Shown here: positions 10,501 to 15,450 of the stretch, piece after piece
Numbering within the stretch: the first letter of the stretch is position 1
Layout: the number at the start of each line of letters is the position of its first letter
Position numbers and translations under genes: made by a program
Assembly: GCF_001949145.1 (NCBI RefSeq)
Contig: NW_019091554.1
Location: 204,816 to 220,265, forward strand
Source: Acanthaster planci
Taxonomy: Eukaryota > Echinodermata > Asteroidea > Valvatida > Acanthasteridae
Direction of reading: 5' to 3'
Length of the DNA: 15,450 nt
Notes under the pieces: model-generated
Database searches by the model: none
Seen by the model: the letters and a program-made list of their open reading frames with translations, nothing else
Told to the model about the DNA's origin: nothing

Positions 10501-12226
10501 GATAAGACCTACGCTCTCGGAATACAGTCTCTGTTTGGTCGAGCTTTAGGTAAAATACTTCGAGTTTGATTATCTTGTGTGGGCTTTGTGTTCTATTGTT
10601 TTGGTGTCATGCATACTCCCCAAAACAGCGTCTAGAGCTTAAACATTTTTTGGTGTACCCACAATTTAACACGTTTAATACATGGCCTGTTCACCGGAAT
10701 GTATTTAAATTTTAAATGTTTTCTCCATGGTACATGTTTTTAGATTTGTGAGATCAACTTAGCATTTAAACACATTCCTAAAAATATTTCAGTACAACGT
10801 CTGTGCATGTCAAAGGTGAAAAAGTATTTTAAAAAGGGGTGCAGATGAAGTATACTCCAAGCACCTTCTGCAGTGTAAGGTTTGAGCGCCTGGCCTTTAC
10901 CAGTGTCGCTGTTAGCCTTGACTGTTCCCCGTAACAGCTCGCCCGTGGCTTCATGGGCAATACATTCAACAAGACCACACTTTGGAGAGTCCAAATCGTG
11001 ATTACTGTGGTCAATCGCTTTTACCAGTTTGAATAACTTTCACGGTGGCAAAGTTTTACAACTTCACAATTGAACACGTGTCACGGCAAAAGCCAGCAAT
11101 CCCGTTGAACAGTTCAATGCCCCTTCAAAACTCAATTGACGGTGTTCGGAACTTTTCTCACCTGTTTGCTTCAGGGTTCCTACCAGCTCCGCTGTACTTT
11201 GGTGCTGCGATCGAAGGCGCCTGTATTCTAGATCGAATCGAGTGTGGCGTCACTGGTGATTGCCTCATCTACAACGCTCAGCTCTTCCGCATAACCTTCC
11301 TCGGAATCTTCTTCAGCATGAAAGTAAAAAAGTTCAACGAATTAACCGTTTAATTTTTTTTCAAACTTGGTTTTTGGAGCGCCTACCCGGCCAAATCTTT
11401 ATAGAAATTACATTTTATCAAATGAATCAGCTTATAATGACTTTCCTAGCCCTCCCTTTCAAAGGGGTCCTCAATCAGAAACACCTGACCTTTAACTTAA
11501 CCTCAGGGCCACACTAGCTCTGAATTGAGCGATATTAGATGTTAACTGAATCATATAGATCGAACCAACAAGAAACCTCATCACTTGACTGATGTATCAT
11601 TCATCAGGTTGGAGCATGGATATGCTACGTCTTTGCCACGGTGGGAGTGTTCAGAAATGCCCGGAAGGAAAAAGAACGGGAAGACCATGCAGAAGAACTT
11701 AAGGTGAGATGTAGTGACTGTCTTGAGTTTAGGTAATTTAATTTTCATTTAAGCATGTTATATATATGTAATCTTTCTAGTTTAAAAGTTCTTTTAATGT
11801 ACAAAAATATACAAACTCAATCATTTCTTTTCTTAATCTGTGTATAAAAAAGACCAATCTCTCTTTATAGGAAGCACTGCCATTAAATTTTGTAGATATA
11901 TTTACAAACATTAAAGGTATATCCAACAATTTGCTCAGTTCTCTCTAACGTATTTTCACGGATGTTTTATCAAGGGTCAGCCTACATCCTTTACATGCAG
12001 TCTCTTGCAAATGTTTGTGTTCTTCCATCCACACCATTAAAAAAATGACGCCATTTTTGGCACTGCCTTTCCCATCATACAATACTAAACTGGAGTCAGC
12101 GTAACGAGTCTGATTTTGTTCTCGATTCAGGATGGAGCTATGCAGAACGGGCTCGACGGACACTACAACAAAGGCTACGAGATCGACTGCGAGGTGGGGA
12201 CCCAGACCGATTTCACCAGTCTTTGA
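4205..12226 (+). CDS. SLCO: Organic anion transporting polypeptide (OATP/SLCO family), 11 coding exons, 642 aa
   Basis: Predicted sodium-independent transporter of amphipathic organic anions in the plasma membrane (role from family knowledge; substrate unknown). CDS join: 4205-4551, 4778-4983, 5126-5407, 5575-5739, 6031-6226, 6637-6790, 10141-10316, 10488-10549, 11175-11323, 11608-11703, 12131-12226. All ten introns are GT..AG with matching phases and the total is divisible by three. Visible features: HRPR after TM2 (residues 74-77); OATP signature WLGAWWMGFI at the start of TM6 (222-231); a Kazal-like loop between TM9 and TM10 (about 385-480) with ten cysteines; ALGIQ and a PxPLYFG-like motif in TM11; a charged tail ending TSL. 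Approximate helices: 10-33, 44-68, 77-99, 146-169, 182-209, 222-247, 291-315, 331-353, 363-384, 481-497, 518-542, 568-594. Length fits the family (about 640-720). The start ATG has A at -3 and G at +4, with an in-frame TAA at 4148-4150 and no ATG between. The Kazal loop and TM11 remind me of OATP4-type proteins, but the subfamily is unproven. Confidence 0.93.
4634..4707 (+). repeat. Short direct repeat in intron 1
   Basis: TGTACTTTCTCATTACG (4634-4650) recurs as TGTACTTCTCATTACG (4692-4707), differing by one T. It is a small local duplication within the 226-nt intron 1, with no evident function. Confidence 0.7.
4778..4983 (+). CDS. SLCO: SLCO exon 2 (extracellular loop 2, TM4)
   Basis: The acceptor follows a pyrimidine tract and GGATCCAG; base 4778 completes the Gly116 codon. 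A second AG six bases later (exon start at 4784) keeps the frame and would drop two serines. The exon carries loop-2 cysteines C122 and C131, then TM4 with LLLGQALMGLAYGPLFPIAL, and ends YYI. The donor is TCG|GTGAGT (4984-4985), phase 1. Confidence 0.87.
5126..5407 (+). CDS. SLCO: SLCO exon 3 (TM5, OATP signature, TM6, cytosolic loop)
   Basis: The acceptor is CTTCTCTCAG after a good pyrimidine tract. The exon encodes residues 185-278: TM5, extracellular loop 3 with the VDWP segment, then EWLGAWWMGFI, the most diagnostic OATP signature, at the start of TM6. The Arg usually found before its first Trp is Glu221 here. After FFFFPKEM comes a lysine/glutamate-rich cytosolic loop. The donor is AAAG|GTGAGG (5408-5409), phase 1. 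Confidence 0.92.
5575..5739 (+). CDS. SLCO: SLCO exon 4 (TM7)
   Basis: The acceptor is CTCGCTAG at 5567-5574; the split codon gives Asp279. The exon encodes residues 279-333, with KRLVTNFVFMALLVGSIFDL entering TM7, the loop segment FLAKFLQIQFNIPAAQSS and the start of TM8. This matches the family pattern of a phenylalanine-rich TM7 followed by a P/L-K-Y/F-L-E/Q-Q-F motif. The donor is TTG|GTATGT (5740-5741), phase 1. Reading through the donor adds only unrelated residues and a stop. Confidence 0.88.
6031..6226 (+). CDS. SLCO: SLCO exon 5 (TM8, TM9)
   Basis: The acceptor is CCTCTCAAAG. The exon continues TM8 with TPGAFLGNIVGGFLVKKL, a glycine-rich helix and KK turn typical of OATPs, then TM9 (about 363-384), and enters extracellular loop 5 at C385. 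It encodes residues 334-398 plus two bases. The donor is ATCAG|GTGAGA (6227-6228), phase 2. A second GT at 6219-6220 would break the downstream frame and is disfavoured. Confidence 0.87.
6273..6289 (+). repeat. Short (CGTAA)n microsatellite in intron 5
   Basis: About three consecutive copies of a five-base unit (AACGTAACGTAACGTAAT), followed by an inverted TTACGT. It lies just inside intron 5 (6227-6636). Nothing else is recognised in that intron. Confidence 0.6.
6637..6790 (+). CDS. SLCO: SLCO exon 6 (Kazal-like loop, first half)
   Basis: The acceptor TTCATTCGCGTAG precedes 6637. The exon encodes residues 399-450, with cysteines at 404, 408, 410, 419, 430 and 434 in the Kazal-like pattern CNEDCKC..YEPVCGHDGLVY..PCFAGC. 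This is the hallmark of extracellular loop 5 in OATPs. Sequons N440-Q-T and N448-L-T lie near the end. No ATG-initiated frame covers it on its own, so the exon is easily missed by ORF scanning. The donor is ACG|GTAAGA (6791-6792), phase 0. Confidence 0.9.
7770..8175. repeat. Imperfect foldback inverted repeat in intron 6
   Basis: The left arm core at 7813-7890 (containing CTGTTCAAATAAATAT and AGAGCTCAACTATAAC) is the imperfect reverse complement of 8050-8125 (containing GTTATAGTTGAGCTCT and ATATTTATTTGAACAG). Weaker pairing continues outward to about 7770 and 8175, where ATCACCTCTAAGG faces CATAGAGGTGCTC. The spacer between the cores is about 159 nt. No ORF lies inside. It may be a relic of a non-autonomous foldback or MITE-like element, or two head-to-head copies of one repeat. 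Confidence 0.8.
9045..9250. repeat. GC-rich patch with short tandem and homopolymer runs
   Basis: CCCTGAGTCCA at 9045-9055 is followed by a second near-identical unit, CCCTGAGTCCG, at 9056-9066. G6 runs followed by CC occur at 9161-9168 and 9195-9203, and a CCACCACCACACACCCCCCC tract spans about 9228-9247. This is sharply different from the AT-rich surroundings. It probably belongs to an unrecognised repeat element. Confidence 0.55.
9828..9849 (+). repeat. Short (GACAAA)n tandem repeat in intron 6
   Basis: Three consecutive hexamers GACAAAGACAAAGACAAAGA. A simple microsatellite with no coding role visible. Confidence 0.6.
10141..10316 (+). CDS. SLCO: SLCO exon 7 (Kazal-like loop, second half, TM10)
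   Basis: The acceptor is CCAAAATATAG, a weak pyrimidine tract, but phase and homology fit exactly. The exon encodes residues 451-508. It starts VYTGCSCSAANATDEF, continues AIAGSCEQTC and then enters TM10 from M481. Cysteines 455, 457, 475 and 479 complete the ten of loop 5; N461-A-T is a sequon. The donor is ATGAG|GTATCT (10317-10318), phase 2. Confidence 0.9.
10488..10549 (+). CDS. SLCO: SLCO exon 8 (TM10-TM11 loop)
   Basis: This is a 62-nt exon between acceptor TTTCATTTCAACAG and donor TTAG|GTAAAA (10550-10551), phase 1. It encodes RSVGDDKTYALGIQSLFGRA and the following Leu, matching the conserved OATP stretch R-S-V...K-x-x-A-L-G-x-Q...R-x-L-G before TM11. It is too short to appear as an independent ORF. 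Confidence 0.88.
10550..11174 (+). other. Intron 8 of SLCO
   Basis: A 625-nt intron between the short exon 8 and exon 9. The minus-strand frames open at 10740-11014 have no recognisable motif and are regarded as chance. No repeat or RNA gene was found. Confidence 0.7.
11175..11323 (+). CDS. SLCO: SLCO exon 9 (TM11, extracellular loop 6)
   Basis: The acceptor is TTTGCTTCAG. The exon encodes FLPAPLYFGAAIEGACILD, a TM11 pattern typical of OATPs, then loop-6 cysteines C546, C553 and C559 in a C-x6-C-G-x2-G-x-C arrangement, then the start of TM12. The donor ATGAAA|GTAAAA (11324-11325) is phase 0 but weaker than its neighbours. Retention of intron 9 would end the protein at a TAA (11351-11353), removing most of TM12 and the tail. 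Confidence 0.86.
11608..11703 (+). CDS. SLCO: SLCO exon 10 (TM12 and start of cytosolic tail)
   Basis: The acceptor is TTCATCAG. It encodes 32 residues: VGAWICYVFATVGVF finishes TM12, followed by a strongly charged segment RNARKEKEREDHAEELK, as expected for the cytosolic tail that follows the last helix. The donor is AAG|GTGAGA (11704-11705), phase 0. Confidence 0.87.
11704..12130 (+). other. Intron 10 of SLCO
   Basis: A 427-nt AT-rich intron with no recognised feature. It separates the exon for the end of TM12 from the exon for the distal tail and PDZ-type ending. Confidence 0.7.
12131..12226 (+). CDS. SLCO: SLCO exon 11 (C-terminal tail, stop)
   Basis: The acceptor is TGTTCTCGATTCAG. It encodes residues 612-642 and the TGA stop at 12224-12226. 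The tail is polar and acidic and ends TDFTSL, which fits a class I PDZ-binding consensus (S/T-x-hydrophobic). Several mammalian OATPs are known to bind PDZ scaffolds through their C-termini, so this end is plausibly functional. Phase continuity from exon 10 and the sensible end support the exon, although tails are poorly conserved. Confidence 0.8.
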   Translation, partial: DGAMQNGLDGHYNKGYEIDCEVGTQTDFTSL

Positions 12227-12334
12227 GGCAATCGTGACCTGTCAGCTTATCAGCCTGCTCGAAGGAAGCTTTTACGACAGTGAACCCTGCCCTGGCCAAT
12301 CAACGACATTCCGTGTGCCTAAACCTAAAATGGA

Positions 12335-12340
12335 AATAAA
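12335..12340 (+). terminator. Candidate proximal poly(A) signal AATAAA
   Basis: The first canonical AATAAA after the SLCO stop, 109 nt downstream. It would give a short 3' UTR. No obvious GT-rich downstream element was singled out, so use of this site is uncertain. Confidence 0.3.
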
Positions 12341-13008
12341 TCTTGGCGATAATATAGCTTCCTCTACTGGTTTAGAGGAGTATTCCCAAATGAGCATCAC
12401 ATAACCAGCAAAACGATTAGGAATTAGGCCAACTGAAAAGACCGGTTTAGAAAAGGACTGCGTTTTTGAAAACAAATGGACAAATGAAATTCTTGTAAAA
12501 GAGGCTTAATGTAAACCACCATGTCCAGACCAGGCTGAAATAGGTAACTTCATAACCCTAAAATAGTGGAACTTCCACTGTTCAGATTTACAAGGGAGTT
12601 TTGAAGCTATTGAATTTATGTTAACTGCAGACAGAATTTTGATTTAACATGGATCACTTTAAAGTGAAAAAAAACTGAAGAAGAGGAATTGTCCAGTATC
12701 ACAAATACTGACTTCAGCCTGGTTTGGGGATGGTAGGTCACAAATAACAAAGAAAACGTTAGGTTTCAAAGTCTGGTAAAGCTGTCAAAAAGCGTCAGTG
12801 GTTTTCAAACGAGTGACCCAAATGTTATTGAAGCAAAATCATCATTCGTATCACCAAAACCACCCTTATCGACGAAAAACACAGCCATGCTAAACGCGAC
12901 CAATAAAATGAGAAATGACTGTCATTTAGAAAATGTTGCTTGAGACCGGTAGCAGGGCATTATGTATCGAATGTTTACCTCCTTTTATATAATGTATACC
13001 TATGTAGA

Positions 13009-13014
13009 AATAAA
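13009..13014 (+). terminator. Candidate distal poly(A) signal AATAAA
   Basis: AATAAA followed by the G/T-rich stretch TCTGGGATTGGATT, about 780 nt after the stop and just before direct-repeat copy 2. Another AATAAA lies at 12902-12907. Any of these could end the SLCO transcript; transcript 3' ends would decide. Confidence 0.3.
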
Positions 13015-13215
13015 TCTGGGATTGGATTATAAGTAACTGCCTTCAAAATTAACCTTACCTTCTGTATGAGAGATGATTTTTTTAAGAGTCAGGGAGCTCA
13101 CATACCTGAATGACGTTTTAAAATTGAAGCTCAACCCCAAAATAACAAATATTGATGATTCGACCTCTCACAAAACATATTTCCTTAATCACGAGCTCTG
13201 TATAAACAATAATTA

Positions 13216-14481
13216 GATAATTGGTGACCGCCAACTCCGTCAAAGTTCACCCAACCCTACATAATTCATGGTCTTGTAGTTTGAATCCAAACACGTACCA
13301 CTTCAGTAACTTTGGATCAAAATGAGACCAAGTATCCAGAGCTTCTTCCTAGAAAAGTGCTTAATTCTTTTATAATCTTTTTGGCCTTCGTACCGTGTTT
13401 TATGTTCTTTAACACAGCTGATTCGAATTCTATATTTACACGTATATTTTTTAATGAGAATGTTTTATATTGGGTGTTTCTATAATAGTCTCTTTAATTT
13501 CAATATGCAATTCAATATGTAAGAGAAAGTAACGTTTACGTCGTTTATTGTATGAGCTTGAAATTGAAGATTTGTCGTTTCTTTTATATACATTTATTTG
13601 ACACATTATTATTCAAGCATATATTTTCCGGTCAGCTTTTGAAATAATATTCGAAACTTGAATTGTAAATTTGAATTTTACTATGATCAACGCTCCTGCA
13701 GTTATAAATCTTATGTCACATCAATTTGGTCATTACCATATTTGAGTAGTAGAGTCTCGACCGGTGTTCTTGAAATTGACATAAAACTAAGTTCAAGGCT
13801 TTTCATTTCTTGTTTGTTGAAAGAAGAATCACTTCTTAAGTTTTGCCAATGCAATTTACCAATTTTGCCTGACTGATGTGAGGTGCAACTTCGCAAAAAT
13901 GGTTCCTTCAGAATGATGCAAATGAATTAGTATTACTTGAGTCGGGAATCACTGTATCTAGTTCACTGTGTCATCCGGGCCCCACATACAGAAGTACTTT
14001 CGATGAAAATCAAAAAGTTTTATTTTGATATCTTCGTTTTTGTTACTGTGAGTAACAGATATCCTTCGTAATGATGCTGGAGTCTGGCATGAAGAAATCT
14101 AGTAAAATGTTGGATATTGACTCCAACGTATGTCAAATTATGACCACCAATGATGCAGTACATAAAGCATTTTTCCCAAAAGACATTTCAACTATTCCTT
14201 TACTTTCCTTTTCCTCACTAAAACTTTCATCTTGCCAGTTATAGCTAAGGTGCCTAGTGATCCCATTTTTCTAGCCTTGTGATCTGGTGTGGGAGTGCTT
14301 AATAATGGGTGACTTCTCAAATTCTCGTTTCTTGCCATGGTTTTGTGCTTGTCCTTTATCACATTGACAGAGGATCCTGTCTACACCTGGCCTGTGTTAT
14401 GGATTTGGCCATCCTTGTACAAGGTTAGCAGATTCTGATATTCTGGGGGCTGCATAGAATTTATCCCGCCAGCAGAAGCTA
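13216..14481 (+). repeat. Direct repeat, copy 2 (downstream of SLCO)
   Basis: Diverged second copy of the segment at 240-2343, in the same orientation. It starts at GATAATTGGTGA and ends at CAGCAGAAGCTA. Substitutions and many small indels separate the copies, so the duplication is not recent. No coding frame runs through it and no transposase or reverse-transcriptase motif is visible. Its position, between the end of one SLCO gene and a possible first exon of another, fits an intergenic spacer duplicated together with a gene. Confidence 0.88.
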
Positions 14482-15450
14482 CAATCCTGGACAAAATAGT
14501 CTTAACACCTTGTAGGAAGCGCGAAGAAGAAATCCCCCCTCTCACCCATTTAATGTTGCGGTCATTTATTGGACCAGATTCGGCCCAGCTTACCCAGTGA
14601 GAAACAACATTGACGGGAGCGAGCAGGAAGGCATGTTACAACGAGATTTGTCTAGGATTGTCTCTAAAAAGTCCGCCTAATCCTAATAGGGAGCGCGTAC
14701 TCAACTGAAAAAGGGAGAGTCACTCACATCCTTTTTCTTTCTTTTTTCATGGTTCACCGTTGCAATGTTTCTGTGGTGGTCAGACTTTGTCAAGTCTAGG
14801 GTTCTCTCAGGTTTCCACACCACGCACTTCGCCATAAACCTCAAGTGTTCCTACTCGTTCAACATAGTCCCGGCATTATTTGTTGTATTTTCTGTGTAGA
14901 GTCGCCCAAGTGGTTGTTAATGGTCAAAATCATAAATTAATCGTATCCTCATCAATATTAGTCTACAACAACAGGTTTTAGTCTATTAGTTTGTACCAGA
15001 CATGAACGTATTCTTGTATGCTTACGCGACGTACTTCGCCTTGGCGTATGTGACAATCCGCCTCACTCTAGCAGGAGTTTGTTCTGTCAGAAGGTAAGTT
15101 CACTTTTGTCATAAACTTTTTGCAACTTTTATCGTTCGTTTATCGTTATGCACAGTTCTGGTCTTTTCACATTGACAGATTTGCCTTTCAGTATGTGTGG
15201 GCCAGGTGTGGGCTCCAAGTCATGTCAGAAATTCGTCATTCGGACTGATTTTGTTAGTTGCGTTGTCGTGAAAGTTTTGTGGAAAGTTTGGCCATGTGAC
15301 TTGTGCACATGCACGAAGCATAACGACTGTTTCATGTTGCACTCAACGAATATTACATGTCCTTGAATCGTTTCATTCTGTGTTCTTTACACAGCTGAAC
15401 TCTGTGGAGAGAGCAGGTTGCACAGTGCCCTTTTGCACTTTTATCCTTTA
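14482..15450. other. Downstream region, mostly unassigned
   Basis: Apart from the possible TM1 exon at 15002-15093, I recognise nothing. The open frame at 15148-15366 lacks any family motif. If a second SLCO gene starts here, this stretch would be its promoter, 5' UTR and the beginning of its first intron. Confidence 0.4.
15002..15093 (+). CDS. Possible first coding exon (TM1) of a second SLCO-like gene, partial
   Basis: An ATG opens 30 codons plus two bases that end at a strong donor, AAG|GTAAGT (15094-15095). The peptide begins MNVFLYAYATYFALAY and ends just before the donor with CSVR and a split Arg codon. The VFL...YFA.A...I...RR pattern resembles TM1 of vertebrate OATPs, which typically read KxFLxALSxxYFAKALxG and end at ERR. 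An in-frame TAG at 14987 lies upstream, so this is either a start exon or an exon spliced at 14999. The donor phase (2) is the same as in exon 1 of the complete gene. The next exon would lie beyond the window. The match is short and made from memory of the family pattern, so the call is tentative. Confidence 0.35.

Larger units (their letters stand above)
12227..13215. other. 3' flank and probable 3' UTR of SLCO
   Basis: Non-coding AT-rich sequence with three AATAAA words (12335, 12902, 13009). The short open frames here have no family features. Repeat copy 2 begins immediately after. Confidence 0.6.

Noticed and set aside
15148-15366. 72-codon + strand frame with several cysteines
   Set aside because: I tested it as a following SLCO exon or Kazal segment; neither cysteine spacing nor splice context matches, so it was left unassigned.
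1-15450. CRISPR array, tRNA, rRNA or bacterial-type operon
   Set aside because: No regularly spaced repeats, no cloverleaf-like segments noticed and no prokaryotic gene organisation; the exon-intron structure shows animal DNA.

Overview
The window is animal (metazoan) genomic DNA, not prokaryotic. Its one clear gene is split into 11 short coding exons with GT..AG introns and no operon structure. The encoded protein is an organic anion transporting polypeptide (OATP, SLCO family), a family confined to animals. Small introns, an AT-rich background with many degenerate repeats and scattered TAGGCCTA-like words suggest a marine invertebrate, perhaps an echinoderm, hemichordate, lancelet or cnidarian. 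The sequence alone does not settle the phylum.

Layout: 1-239 holds no recognisable feature. 240-2343 is copy 1 of a diverged non-coding direct repeat. 2344-4204 is the 5' flank of the gene. 4205-12226 is the SLCO gene on the + strand. The splice junctions I assigned join 1,929 nt of coding sequence in one frame with matching phases, giving 642 residues and a TGA stop. Introns are 142-625 nt except intron 6 (about 3.35 kb), which carries a foldback inverted repeat and a GC-rich patch. 12227-13215 is the 3' flank with candidate poly(A) signals. 13216-14481 is copy 2 of the direct repeat in the same orientation as copy 1. 14482-15450 is mostly unassigned, but 15002-15093 is a possible first coding exon of a second SLCO gene.

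Biology: the protein should be a 12-helix plasma-membrane transporter of the major facilitator superfamily. It has the large Kazal-like, ten-cysteine extracellular loop between helices 9 and 10 that marks OATPs, and a C-terminus ending TSL, which fits a class I PDZ ligand. The two direct-repeat copies around the gene, together with the possible TM1 exon after copy 2, suggest that the window is one unit of a tandem SLCO cluster. I found no RNA gene, CRISPR array, intact transposase or reverse transcriptase, and no evidence for a wholly new biological system.
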